Source of the DNA: Rhinopithecimicrobium faecis
GTDB lineage: Bacteria > Bacteroidota > Bacteroidia > Sphingobacteriales > Sphingobacteriaceae
Direction of reading: 5' to 3'
Length of the DNA: 64,000 bases
Assembly: GCA_017942165.1 (NCBI GenBank)
Contig: JAGKSB010000003.1
Coordinates: forward strand, 62,001-126,000
The position numbers and the translations under genes were made by a program. The notes beneath the pieces were generated by a model that was not told where the DNA came from, did no database searches, and worked only from the letters and a program-made list of their open reading frames with translations. This document shows, piece by piece, positions 34,643 to 44,700 of this stretch; within the stretch, counting starts at the first letter, position 1; every line of letters begins with the position of its first letter.

Positions 34643-34712
34643 TGTATAATTAAAGTTTTAATCATAAATAGGGGGATTAAAGAAATAGTATCCACCAATA
34701 GTTTATTTAGCT

Positions 34713-35297
34713 ATGGAAGCAGAAACAGTAATTGAAGCCGTAAAAAATAACAACTGCACAACCGTCTTAACGTTGCTACAAGAGGGGCTAGATGCAAATC
34801 TTATCGATGGGGATAAGCGATCTCTCTTATTAATTGCTACCCTCCACGGTCATATCGATATGGCGAAGATACTCTTGCGCTATGGAGCACTCGTAAACCA
34901 GCAGGCGGAGAATATGGATAGCGCTTTCCTTTATGCTGGCGCCAGCGGTCAGGTAGCGTTGCTAAAGCTGTATTTGGAACATGGTGCCGCTTTTGATGTG
35001 TATAACAGGTACCAGGGGACAGCGTTAATTCCCGCCTGCGAGCGTGGATATATTGAGACTGTCAGGCTTTTAGCGCACACAAAACATTTTCCAATAAATC
35101 ATATCAATCGCTTAGGATGGACAGGCCTGATGGAGGCTGTGATACTTGGTGATGGGAGCGCTAAATACCAAGAGATTGTACAGATTTTAAAAGAAGCAGG
35201 TGCTGCTGTGGATATCCCTGATTTTGATGGTATTACACCGCTGCAGTACGCTGAAAATAGAGGTTTTAAAGAAATTGCAGCGCTTCTAAAGGATTAG
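34713..35297 (+). CDS. Ankyrin-repeat protein
   Basis: A 194-residue cytoplasmic protein made of about five ankyrin repeats. Typical repeat pieces are RSLLLIATLHGHIDMAKILL, LVNQQAENMDSAFLYAGASG, GTALIPACERGYIETVRLLA, LGWTGLMEAVILGDG and GITPLQYAENRGFKEIAALL. No signal peptide or other domain is present. Such small ankyrin proteins mediate protein contacts; in bacteria some protect against oxidative stress (AnkB-like) or act as immunity-type partners, but nothing here fixes a partner. It sits between two AraC regulator genes on the same strand. Confidence 0.88.
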   Translation: MEAETVIEAVKNNNCTTVLTLLQEGLDANLIDGDKRSLLLIATLHGHIDMAKILLRYGALVNQQAENMDSAFLYAGASGQVALLKLYLEHGAAFDVYNRYQGTALIPACERGYIETVRLLAHTKHFPINHINRLGWTGLMEAVILGDGSAKYQEIVQILKEAGAAVDIPDFDGITPLQYAENRGFKEIAALLKD

Positions 35298-35356
35298 TAG
35301 AAGGAGGGGAGGGCTTTTGTCCTGTTGAAGGTAACGAACGAATAGAAAATAATCCC

Positions 35357-35364
35357 TAATTTTG
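35357..35364 (+). promoter_or_regulatory. -7 promoter box of the second AraC gene
   Basis: TAATTTTG, an exact match to TAnnTTTG. It overlaps the upstream TTG at 35362, which argues that the ATG at 35383 is the real start of the AraC gene. Confidence 0.55.
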
Positions 35365-35382
35365 TTGCGAGGGAACGTAACC

Positions 35383-36252
35383 ATGGACATCAAACAAATA
35401 TTTGCCGATGAATTTTTAGAGCGCTTTATGCCAGAAGGGGTAAAGGCTATAAAACATCAGTTGTCGCCCGTAAAGATTTTCGATTTACGAGATATTGCCC
35501 CGTATATAAAATCTCCTACAGCACCTTTTTTATTTGGTTACAATCTTTTAGTGTTTATTTCTGAGGGACATTTTACGCATCAATTGGGCGCAAAAACCTA
35601 CCTCGTGGAGGCTCCAGCAATTTTTATGAGCAACTATGGAAGCACCTCCGCAATTAAATCTGTCGATCGCTCCACAAAAGGGTATTGCGTATTAGTGAAG
35701 GAGTCGGCAATGACTTCGGTCTTTCGGGAGCAGGAGATCCTGCATATTTTTAATATATCGCCGCTGTTAAATTTGGAAGTTGCGGATTATCAGCGTATGC
35801 AAGCCTTGTTTGGTATCCTTTTTCAGGAGACACATAGTGAGCTTCCTTTTAAGGATCTTGTGGAGAGTATATTGAAAACTATTTTACTAAAAATTATTAA
35901 GCTATCTTCTGCTACGACGACACTCAGCCGACGCGAGGAGCTCGTTATGCAGTTTAAACTGCTGGTTCACAAAAATTTTAAGAAACATAAGCAAATCGGT
36001 TTTTATGCCGATCAGCTTGCCGTATCCGCGAATTACCTCAATCGCTGTGTGCTCGCAGTATTTAAAAAATCGCTGAAAGATGTTATTCTAGAGGTCACTA
36101 TTACGCACAGTAAATTTCTGCTGCAGGAATCTACAAAGAGTATTGCAGCCATTAGCTATGAGTTGGAGTTTTCGGACCCTTCTTATTTTGCGCGAGCTTT
36201 TAAAAAGATCGTAGGGCTGTCCCCGACAGATTACCGAAAGCAGCTGTCCTAA
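35383..36252 (+). CDS. AraC-family transcriptional regulator
   Basis: A 289-residue regulator from the ATG at 35383; the frame extends to a TTG at 35362, but that codon is inside the -7 box. The N-terminal sensor half (GYNLLVFISEGHFTHQLGAK) is cupin-like, and the C-terminal domain has both AraC helix-turn-helix motifs: IGFYADQLAVSANYLNRCVL and KSIAAISYELEFSDPSYFAR, followed by AFKKIVGLSPTDYRKQ. It is encoded 106 bases ahead of an acyl-CoA dehydrogenase gene on the same strand, the likeliest target. The sensed ligand is unknown. Confidence 0.87.
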   Translation: MDIKQIFADEFLERFMPEGVKAIKHQLSPVKIFDLRDIAPYIKSPTAPFLFGYNLLVFISEGHFTHQLGAKTYLVEAPAIFMSNYGSTSAIKSVDRSTKGYCVLVKESAMTSVFREQEILHIFNISPLLNLEVADYQRMQALFGILFQETHSELPFKDLVESILKTILLKIIKLSSATTTLSRREELVMQFKLLVHKNFKKHKQIGFYADQLAVSANYLNRCVLAVFKKSLKDVILEVTITHSKFLLQESTKSIAAISYELEFSDPSYFARAFKKIVGLSPTDYRKQLS

Positions 36253-36326
36253 TGCTTTCGATAAGTATGCACGATTTGTGCTTATTTTCGTAGGTATTTG
36301 AATGAAATATACCTACGGACGGCGCG

Positions 36327-36334
36327 TAAATTTG
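36327..36334 (+). promoter_or_regulatory. -7 promoter box of the second acyl-CoA dehydrogenase gene
   Basis: TAAATTTG, an exact match to TAnnTTTG, lies 24 bases ahead of the ATG at 36359. The nearest TTTG (36297-36300) has a 26-base spacer, too long for a good -33 box, which would suit dependence on an activator such as the AraC protein encoded upstream. Confidence 0.5.
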
Positions 36335-36358
36335 TAGAAATACAAATAACCATCGCAT

Positions 36359-37882
36359 ATGCAGACCGTTTTAGAACAACCAACGACATCGCAAAGTTTT
36401 AATAGTTTCCTTCCCGATTTTAAAGGGAGGCTACATGATTTATTTCAGGTAGAGAACGATATCAATAAGGTCAGTTTAACGCGTGGTCTGCCACCAAGCA
36501 TGATGCAGGAGATTCTGTCTATGAAACCGTTATCTGTGGCGGTACCTACAGCATTTGGGGGCCGTGGGATGGATGTTTCCCAATGCCTACGTGTGCTCGC
36601 AGCAGCCTCTTATGAGTCCCTATCGTTATCCTTAATTTTCGGTATTAATATCGCTTTATTTCTAGAGCCATTTGCGAAATATGGAAACCCCTTAATCAAG
36701 GAGTCCGTATTCAGAAAATTTATGGAAGAGAATGCCATGGGGGGCTTGATGATTACGGAGCCTAACTACGGGAGTGATGCGTTGAATATGCGTACTTCCT
36801 ACCAACAGACGGATGCGGGTATTCATCTTACCGGGCAGAAACATTGGCAAGGCCTTACTGGGGCTGCAGATTTCTGGTTAGTAGCAGGACGTAAACGTGC
36901 TGAAAATGGTGATCTAGCTCGTGATGTAGACTTTTTTATGACGGATAACAGTGTCGCATCGCAGCAGATTGAAGTTTCAACTTTATATAATAATTTAGGT
37001 TTATATGCCATTCCTTATGGTGTTAATGAAATAGATGTACAGCTGCCAGCGGAGCAGGCATTACAGCCGGAGAGTACAGGTATTAAGTTGATGCTTGATA
37101 TGCTACACCGTAGCCGCATGCAGTTTCCAGGGATGGGGATGGGCTTTATCAAACGCTTATTAGATGAGTCTCTTCAGCACTGCGAAGCACGGAAAGTGTC
37201 GGGTATGTCGCTGACGGAGCTTGATGGCGTAAAGTACCAATTGTCTCGTATTCAGGCAGCTTATACCTTATGTTCGGGAATGTGTTCGCACAGTTCGGCT
37301 GTAAGTTCAATTACCTTTGACTTAGCATTGCAGGGAATAGAGGCGAATAGTATGAAAGCTTTAGTGACTGATTTAATGCAGGAGTCAGCGCAGATATCAT
37401 TGCAACTAGCTGGCGCAAACGGCTACCGTTTAGATCATATCGCTGGAAGAAGTGTTGTCGATAGCAGACCCTTTCAGATTTTTGAGGGTTCCAATGAGAT
37501 GCTTTATGCACAGATTGCTGAAGGGGTATTAAAATTAATGCGAAAAGGTAAGGAAACAAACTTACTAGCATTTTTAAAACAATATCCTGCCACAGCACTT
37601 GCGGCAGCAGACTTTGCAGGAAATATAGATTTTAAAATTCCAGAATCTGCGAAGCAGCGTGAATTAATAGTGTTGGGCCGTATTATTGCGCGCGTTATTT
37701 GTTTTCAATACGTGCTCCAAATGGATAATTTAGGGTTTAACAAGCAGCTTACACAGCAGAGTTTTGAGCACATGAAAATGGATATCTCCATGTTCGTAGG
37801 CCAGCTGCAGAGTGCTAACTTTAGTAATCCTTTCAAAGTTTATGAAGATAGCTCTGATTGGACACAATTTATAAAAGCTTAA
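36359..37882 (+). CDS. Acyl-CoA dehydrogenase family protein
   Basis: A 507-residue ACAD-fold protein, longer than the usual 380-400 residues. The N-terminal and middle domains have SVAVPTAFGGRGMDVSQCLR, GGLMITEPNYGSDALNMRTS and LTGQKHWQGLTGAADFWLVA. The helical domain contains FQIFEGSNEMLYAQIAEGVL, where the family's catalytic Glu is usually found (EGSNE). The C-terminal 110 residues are an extra helical extension. Its substrate is unknown; no CoA ligase or electron-transfer flavoprotein genes are adjacent. It is probably controlled by the AraC protein encoded just upstream, and is closed by a hairpin at 37895. Confidence 0.83.
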   Translation: MQTVLEQPTTSQSFNSFLPDFKGRLHDLFQVENDINKVSLTRGLPPSMMQEILSMKPLSVAVPTAFGGRGMDVSQCLRVLAAASYESLSLSLIFGINIALFLEPFAKYGNPLIKESVFRKFMEENAMGGLMITEPNYGSDALNMRTSYQQTDAGIHLTGQKHWQGLTGAADFWLVAGRKRAENGDLARDVDFFMTDNSVASQQIEVSTLYNNLGLYAIPYGVNEIDVQLPAEQALQPESTGIKLMLDMLHRSRMQFPGMGMGFIKRLLDESLQHCEARKVSGMSLTELDGVKYQLSRIQAAYTLCSGMCSHSSAVSSITFDLALQGIEANSMKALVTDLMQESAQISLQLAGANGYRLDHIAGRSVVDSRPFQIFEGSNEMLYAQIAEGVLKLMRKGKETNLLAFLKQYPATALAAADFAGNIDFKIPESAKQRELIVLGRIIARVICFQYVLQMDNLGFNKQLTQQSFEHMKMDISMFVGQLQSANFSNPFKVYEDSSDWTQFIKA

Positions 37883-37894
37883 GCTACTTATTTA

Positions 37895-37941
37895 AGACCA
37901 CAGGGGAAATTTGTAATGATATAAATTCACCCTGTGGTTTC
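37895..37941. terminator. Bidirectional terminator between acyl-CoA dehydrogenase and the solute-binding protein
   Basis: A stem of AGACCACAGGG with CCCTGTGGTTTCT plus an inner AAATTT/AAATT pairing, between converging genes. Confidence 0.6.
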
Positions 37942-37960
37942 TCGTTTTAAATGGGTCTGC

Positions 37961-39058
37961 TTATAGTCCAATAATTCTTAAAATTTCAGGATCTGTCAGT
38001 GGAGAGCCTCCTTGAACAGGGCCTATCTTTTCGGCTACTTGTTCCCTGAATATTGTTAGTGCTTCACGGTCTAACATAAAGGTTTCAAATTCTTTCGGAG
38101 AGGTATTCGGGTAGGTTGAGAAATGTTGGTATCCATTCTTTAACGGTACATCCCTACGCACGGACCATTGAATCCACTGCTCTTGAATTTTTTTCGATGT
38201 CAACCAAGAGATATATAATTTTGCTGCGGCTTTATGTTTCGAAAGCTTAAAGATTGCTCCCGTCTGTGCCCAGGTTAAAAATGGATCTACCGTCGGGAGG
38301 ATAAAGCGTGATCCATTGGTATAGAGCGTTTGGTCGAAATATCCCGCAATACCAAAGGTTCCAGCTTTTTCAGCTCTTCCTACGACGACACCAGGAGCCT
38401 CAGTACCTCGAATCCACTGCGGGTTCTGTGCAATTAGTTGGTCTAAATATTCCCAACCATATTTATCAATAATTTTTTTGAAGACAAATAGCACCGCATC
38501 ATCATCATGCGGATAGGTCAGAATTAATTGATCTTTAAATTCAGGTTTAAGGAAATCTGTGTAGTTGTCAGGAAGAATATCCGTCGCATTGGTGTTGACT
38601 ATATGTGAAAAAGAAATCATATATAGCGGTGTAAAATAGCCGTTTACATCTTTATAATCGGCATTGATCTGATCCCAATGAATACTCTTGTAGGGCTCCA
38701 GTACGCCTTCATCACGCCATCTATGAAAGTCATTGACGGTTTGTAAATGGACGACATCGGGCGTAAGATTACCACTTGCTAGCTGTTGATCAATCTCCTC
38801 GTCTAAAAATTTGGATAGATCTACGCGGATATTTATTTTAATTTCTGGAAAATCCTTTTCCCAGGCTTCTTTAATCCAGTCTAATTGATAGGGAGCATCG
38901 CCCCCTCCCCAAACGGTAATCTCCTGATCTGTGACTAGTGCTTCCTGATACAATCTTGTTAATGCATCCGCTTCCAAGGGTTCAAGGGCTGCCGTTTGTT
39001 TACAACTTATTAGATTCGCTAATAAGATTGGTACTGCCATAAGTTTTAAATAGCTCAT
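37961..39058 (-). CDS. Extracellular solute-binding lipoprotein (ABC-type), orphan
   Basis: A 365-residue type 2 periplasmic binding protein. The signal peptide ends in the lipobox NLISC (Cys19). The mature part has the bacterial extracellular solute-binding pattern: ITVWGGGDAPYQLDWIKEAW, EIKINIRVDLSKFLDEEIDQ, and TPDVVHLQTVNDFHRWRDEG, then YKDVNGYFTPLYMISFSHIV and GYFDQTLYTNG in the C-lobe. Related proteins bind iron(III), sulfate, putrescine or sugars. No permease or ATPase gene lies beside it, so its transporter must be elsewhere or it serves as a sensor or scavenger. Confidence 0.8.
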   Translation of the reverse strand: MSYLKLMAVPILLANLISCKQTAALEPLEADALTRLYQEALVTDQEITVWGGGDAPYQLDWIKEAWEKDFPEIKINIRVDLSKFLDEEIDQQLASGNLTPDVVHLQTVNDFHRWRDEGVLEPYKSIHWDQINADYKDVNGYFTPLYMISFSHIVNTNATDILPDNYTDFLKPEFKDQLILTYPHDDDAVLFVFKKIIDKYGWEYLDQLIAQNPQWIRGTEAPGVVVGRAEKAGTFGIAGYFDQTLYTNGSRFILPTVDPFLTWAQTGAIFKLSKHKAAAKLYISWLTSKKIQEQWIQWSVRRDVPLKNGYQHFSTYPNTSPKEFETFMLDREALTIFREQVAEKIGPVQGGSPLTDPEILRIIGL

Positions 39059-39130
39059 AATATTTATAAATATGTATGATTAAATTTACGAAGGTCCAAC
39101 TTATATTTGCGTTGAAGTAATTCAAGAAAC

Positions 39131-39163
39131 AAAAAAAGAGCTCGATATTTTCGAGCTCTTTTT
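39131..39163 (-). terminator. Terminator after fimbrillin-like lipoprotein 1
   Basis: A perfect stem AAAGAGCTCGA/TCGAGCTCTTT with a 5-base loop, followed on the minus strand by a T run from the A stretch at 39131-39137. Confidence 0.8.
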
Positions 39164-39221
39164 GATTAAATATCTTTAAAAATATATCCTTCTTAAGGAA
39201 AAGTTTTTTATTCAGTTTTTG

Positions 39222-40772
39222 TTAAGGACAAGTGATGATTCTGTAGCCTTTACCAAAACCATTCATATTCGTTGTCTTGTGCGCAATTTGTGATGCAACC
39301 ACGGTGTTAGTTGATGTTGAATTCCAAACAACCTTATTAAATGTTGTTCCTGCTTTTAACTTAAGTGGTACTAAAGGACCATCTGTTATCTTAGAACCAT
39401 ATAAAGATATTTTTCCTTTAACATCAATTACTACACGTACAGCAGGTGTTGCTTCCGTACCTATGATGGACCATATTGCAGGAATGCTATTGACTTGCCA
39501 AGCAGATCCGTCAGCAAAAGTAATATTTGATGTATTGCCATCAGAAATTTGGAAATTTATCTCTTTGTTGGTGATATAGGTTCCATTTATTTCCAGGTTA
39601 AACGAGTTGTCGATTGTTGAAATATCGAATGTATAACCAAAATCTGCCGCAGGGAATGTAAATACCTTTCTTGTTGCTGCTGTATTTGATGCTGAGCCTA
39701 ATGTAAAAGAGGTTCCTCCTCCATCTGTAGGAACAATTAAAGTAGTACAAGGCTTAAAGACCTTCAACGTTAAATTATACTTGTGACCCGGAACAGTTTT
39801 AATACCATTTAAAACAATGTCTCCGAGCGTATATGAATTTAAATTATCTTTAAGTGTAATTGCAGGAATAGTGATACTTGCTGAATTTGTATTCGGTGAT
39901 ATCAATAATACTTCTTCGGCTTTCACTTCTCTATTTGTCTTTGTACTAGCAATAAAAGGCGCAATTATTTTTTGTGTTTCTGTGATAGGGCTGAAGGTTA
40001 CTTCATTATTTGCAAATTTAATTCCTCCGTATGGTGATAAATTGCTAAATACTACATTGTTCACATTGCCTAAAGTTGATACTGTTACTCCTACAGCATC
40101 AATCGATTCTGTTAATTTTACTGTCGTAGAGATTTTAGAGAATTGGTGATTCAAGGTGATACTTAATTTATTTTCTCTTTCACCTTGTACTTTAAAACTA
40201 GTTTTAAAATACATTAAATCTTCGGTAATATTATCCAAATTAGCCGTTGCTAATTTATCTCCATTAAGAAGTGCTGGCAACGAAGTGCTGCTATTTACAG
40301 AATAAACAATAAAATTATAAGTTTCACCTCCATTTAGACTTAATACTTCCGTGTTTGCTTCACTTCCTGCAGCGTAGTCTCGTTGAGTAACATAATCTCC
40401 ATCATTGGTATATACTACAAGACGATATTTCACACCTTTAGCTAAGGTAGTGATAAGTCCAGGTCCTACAGTTGCCGCTAATTTTTTAATTTCTGTTGAG
40501 GAGTTTGCTTGTGGAGTTAGTGTAGCGATTACAAAACTTCCATTATCTAATGGTACAATCTCTTCTTGAACTTCCCCTATTTTTTTTGACGTAGAAGCTA
40601 CTAATTCCGGATTGGATGATTCACCTATTGTAGGTGTAATAATTTTAATCACTGTATTACCATTCTGTTCATTGTTAGTAACATCCGTTGTTTTAGAACA
40701 CGCTGCTAACTGTACAACAGTGATGAAGAGTAAGATCGCTTTTGTAATATTTTTTAAATATAAGTTTTTCAT
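39222..40772 (-). CDS. Fimbrillin-like surface lipoprotein 1
   Basis: A 516-residue predicted lipoprotein; the signal peptide ends in lipobox QLAAC (Cys25). The mature part is Ser/Thr/Asn-rich and beta-strand-rich, with segments such as GVKYRLVVYTNDGDYVTQRD, NGGETYNFIVYSVNSST and KLSITLNHQFSKISTTVKLT, like those of FimA/Mfa-type fimbrillins of Bacteroidota. It is clearly paralogous to the 48209-49831 protein, sharing DNSFNLEINGT, LYGSKITDGPL and FNKVVWN near the C-terminus. A tiny gene for a Trp-ending peptide lies 15 bases upstream and appears cotranscribed. Role in adhesion or surface fibres is inferred only. Confidence 0.7.
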   Translation of the reverse strand: MKNLYLKNITKAILLFITVVQLAACSKTTDVTNNEQNGNTVIKIITPTIGESSNPELVASTSKKIGEVQEEIVPLDNGSFVIATLTPQANSSTEIKKLAATVGPGLITTLAKGVKYRLVVYTNDGDYVTQRDYAAGSEANTEVLSLNGGETYNFIVYSVNSSTSLPALLNGDKLATANLDNITEDLMYFKTSFKVQGERENKLSITLNHQFSKISTTVKLTESIDAVGVTVSTLGNVNNVVFSNLSPYGGIKFANNEVTFSPITETQKIIAPFIASTKTNREVKAEEVLLISPNTNSASITIPAITLKDNLNSYTLGDIVLNGIKTVPGHKYNLTLKVFKPCTTLIVPTDGGGTSFTLGSASNTAATRKVFTFPAADFGYTFDISTIDNSFNLEINGTYITNKEINFQISDGNTSNITFADGSAWQVNSIPAIWSIIGTEATPAVRVVIDVKGKISLYGSKITDGPLVPLKLKAGTTFNKVVWNSTSTNTVVASQIAHKTTNMNGFGKGYRIITCP

Positions 40773-40787
40773 ATGTGCTAATTCTGC

Positions 40788-40970
40788 TTAGTTTTCAGTC
40801 CATTTAATAATTGTCTCGGTGTCTTCTTCTAAAAGCCATTTATCAGAAATAACTGAAGCTTCATTAAGTGGTGTGATTGTTCCAATAGAAGAGTTCGCAA
40901 TGGATTCTTCTATCTCTATTACCAGCAAATTAATACTTGGAGAGGAGTAAGTGTTTTTAGTTTTTCTCAT
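40788..40970 (-). CDS. Small peptide partner of fimbrillin-like lipoprotein 1
   Basis: A 60-residue protein starting MRKTKNTYSSPSINLLVIEI and carrying ESIANSSIGTITPLNEASVI and an acidic end with DTETIIKWTEN. It has no signal peptide. It ends 15 bases ahead of the fimbrillin-like gene on the same strand. A second gene of the same type (SIATGSATVTP... IDW) lies in the same position ahead of the paralogous lipoprotein at 48209-49831, which supports it as a real, conserved partner. Its job is unknown; an assembly factor, pilot peptide or regulatory leader are all possible. Confidence 0.7.
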   Translation of the reverse strand: MRKTKNTYSSPSINLLVIEIEESIANSSIGTITPLNEASVISDKWLLEEDTETIIKWTEN

Positions 40971-41751
40971 TTTTCATGTAAAAACAGCGCATAAGTTATG
41001 CCGCATGTTCGATAGTTGTTGTGTGAATTATTAACCTTTTTGGGAAGTTAATTTGTTTTGTTTTAGGTGGATATATTTTTTATCGCAGTTACAAAATTAC
41101 AATTATCATTGTCTATTATGAAATTTCTTAATTAAATTATGTTTTAAAACAATGATTTAAAGTCTTTTAAATTTTTATTAAACGAATAAAATGTATCAGC
41201 ATGTATTTTTTTTATGTTAAATAGCCTTGTTTTTGTAAAGTCAATTTGAATGGTGATATTTTATTTCGAGGATTTTATTCTTAATATTTTCAAAGTGCTG
41301 AAATGGTGAGTGATGCAACTAAATCTGGCAGTATCCACTGTTTAATTCTTTAGGTAGCGCACTTAGTCGCGAAATTGGCTACACCAATAATATATAGTTG
41401 CTATCCCCATAATAACATGCTATTTATGTAGCGACGGAATCTAATGCAAGCTGTCAGTAGCTATTTTAAAATTTATATTAGTAAATAGCGTGATTTAAGT
41501 CATTTTTTTTTAAGTTTTCTGATTAGAATGATTAAAAATATATGATATCATCAAAGAATGGTAGTTATTTTTGTAAATGTTGTTACAGGTGAATGTATTA
41601 GCTGTTAAATTAAGGGGTTGATTATTAATATATTGTAAAATAGTTGTTAAACTCCGTATAAAGAATAGGCATTAACTAGTAAATATTTCATTTTTTTGCG
41701 GAATAATTTATAATTTAATTATAAACTAACTATAAAATCTAATCCCTATTT
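40971..41751. other. AT-rich intergenic and regulatory region upstream of SusC 1
   Basis: About 780 bases between the divergent small-peptide gene and susC. It is very AT-rich and contains no credible gene. The TTTG at 41695-41698 with a TAATTTAA/TAATTATA stretch about 12-17 bases later could form an irregular promoter. No anti-sigma, sigma or two-component gene is present. Confidence 0.45.
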
Positions 41752-44700
41752 ATGAAAAAATCTAAACTCTTCCATGTGTTAGCTTTTTCTATGATGGTGA
41801 GTCTGGCGGATGCAGAAATGTCATTTGCTGCTACAAAGACTAATTATCAAAGTTCACAAGCTAAACTAACTGGAGTTGTCACCGATGGTGCAAAACCGCT
41901 ATCTGGAGCTTCGGTATCTGTGAAAGGCACTGGTATTGCAACGTACACCGATAACTCGGGACAATTCTCTCTACCTACCATTCCTACTGGAGCAACGCTG
42001 GTGGTAACTTATGTAGGCTTTGGCACCAAAGAAATTAATTGGAAAGGTGAAAAAAGCTTACAAATAACTTTAGAATCCACCGCAAATGATCTCGATGAGG
42101 TCGTTGTCGTAGCCTACGGGACAGCCAAAAAATCTTCGTTAACAGGATCCGCATCTGTTGTGAAGTCCGAACAGATAGCAAAAATATCAGGTTCAGGATT
42201 TGCGGAAGCACTTCAGGGAATGAGCGCAGGGGTAAATGTCGTTAATAATGAAGGAAATCCAGGGGGTGATACGCGTATTCAAATCCGTGGTATCAGCTCC
42301 ATGTCAGGATCCTCAAATCCCCTGTATGTGCTCGATGGAATGCCTTATGATGGACAGTTGAATTCCATCTCTCAGTCGGATATTGAATCTATTACTGTAT
42401 TAAAAGACGCTGCGGCATCCTCTTTATATGGATCTCGTGCGGCTAATGGTGTAGTCGTTATTACCACCAAAAAAGGTAAGACAGCAAAGCCTCAGTTAAA
42501 CTTCCGCTCTGCGTGGGGGACCTCTGATAATGCCGTAAAAAATCCTACAAAAGCATCTCCCCAAGATCAGTTGTTAAATACCTGGGAAGCGATGTACAAT
42601 GACCAGTTCTATAAGTACGGCTTAAGTACGAAAGATGCGGGTGATTGGGCTTCGAAAAATGTGTTGGGAAAAATTCTGAAATCAGTAACCAACTCCAAAG
42701 GGGAGGCAAGCTATGTATCACCATTCAAGCATATCAATGAGCAGTATGTCCTTCATGATGGGCAGGGTAATGGCTATATAAATCCAAACTTGGAAATGGT
42801 TTGGAAAGAGTCAGATTACGATGTCTATGGCGCGGTATTTTCCCGTAAATTAAGACAAGATTATGGGATGGATGTTTCTGGAGCAACGAGTGATGGAAAG
42901 ACGAATTATTTCTTATCCTCCTCTTATTTGGACGATAAAGGATTCGCTTCAAGCCAATATTTTAAACGTTATGGCTTCCGTGCAAATGTGACCTCACAGG
43001 TGACAAAATGGTTGCAGCTCGGTGGAAACTTATCTTACTCTAGCTCCCGTCAGAATGTTTCTGGCGCGGCACGTGGCCTTATATTCACGACTTCTATGTA
43101 CTCTCCATGGCTAAGAAATAAAGATAATACCGATTGGGTATATTCTGAAAAAACAGGCCAACGTATGTACGATTACGGAAATTATGTGAATAACTTCTTC
43201 GGTATCCATGTCCTAGATAATAAAGGTGATTACTGGAATAATACCAATGACGAAAGTTTCAATAATAACCTCCGGAGTATGGTTGCTTCTCGCTTCTTCG
43301 CAAGCATCACCTTACCCTATAACTTAAATTTCAAGTCCAGTCTGAGTATCGACGACAATGGCACGAAAAATTTTACCTATGGATCGGCAGTTCACGGCTC
43401 CGGGCAGCTAGCACCTTATGGTGTTACAGCAATGACTTCCGGAGGAAGTGCCTCACGCTCTAATAATACCGTGCGCTCGGTGACATTCAATAATATTTTG
43501 AATTGGAGTCAAGATTTCGGTCAGAGTAATGTTTCTGCTATGATTGGGCAGGAATCCTACACCAATAACAGCTTATATGACTATGGATATGGGCAGGGGA
43601 TTATGCAAATCGGTCAATATGAATTAGCTTCAACGACGACTAACTGGTCGGTGAACTCAGCGAAGGATCGTTATGCATTATCTTCATTTTTCGGGAAAAT
43701 AGATTACAGCTATGGCGATAAATATTTTGCTTCGGGATCCTACCGTCGTGATGGCTCATCGCGCTTTCATCCGGACAACAGATGGGGAGACTTCTTCTCT
43801 GCAGGTGTATCTTGGCGCTTAAATAAAGAAAATTTCTTAAAAGACGTTTCATGGATTGATAATCTGTCATTTCGTAGTAGTTACGGTACCACAGGAAATG
43901 ATAAGTTAATCACGCGTGGCGATGCCGGCATTGCTGGTGGAGAGATACTCTATGCTTACCAAGGGGTGTATCAGTCCAATGACTTATATGGGTCGGCAGG
44001 CTTAAAGCCATCAACTTTTGGTACTCCAGGTTTGAAGTGGGAGCGTAATAAACAATTTAATGCGGCTATTGACTTTAGCTTCTTTAAGAATTTATACGGT
44101 ACAATTGAATATTACTCTAGAAACTCCTCGGATCTATTGTACTACAAGCAATTTGCGCTTTCTGCACAAGCGGGATCCGCAACAGGGTTGAATACAAACT
44201 TAGGAAATCTGCGTAACTCAGGGTTTGAGTTCTCCCTTGGAGCAGATGCCATCCGTAAGGAAAATTTTAATTGGAAAATAGATGCCAATTTATCAACGCT
44301 AAAAAATGAAATTACCTACCTTCCAGGTGGAGAATTTACATACAGTAACCGTACTGCAGGCTATAAGTTAGCGGAAGGATATTCTCTTTATGAATTCTAT
44401 ATGGTGAAAAATGCGGGTGTAAACCCAGAAACTGGGAACATGCAATACTGGGTTAAAGATGGTGAATCATGGCGTAAGACAGAGAAATATGATGCTGAAG
44501 TAACCTCGCGTGACTACCAAAGAATAGGCTCAGCGCTACCTAAGGTCTATGGTTCCTTAACCAATAGCTTCCGTATTAAAGCATTAGACTTCTCTTTTAT
44601 GCTTTATTATTCCTTAGGGTCCATGATGTATGATTATGCGTATATCGAACGTACAGCTGTGCGTGGTGGTGTAGGTGTCGTACAAGATTTAATGGATGAT

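Noticed and set aside
35362..35382. TTG start for the second AraC gene
   Set aside because: The TTG lies in the -7 promoter box; the ATG at 35383 is a better start.
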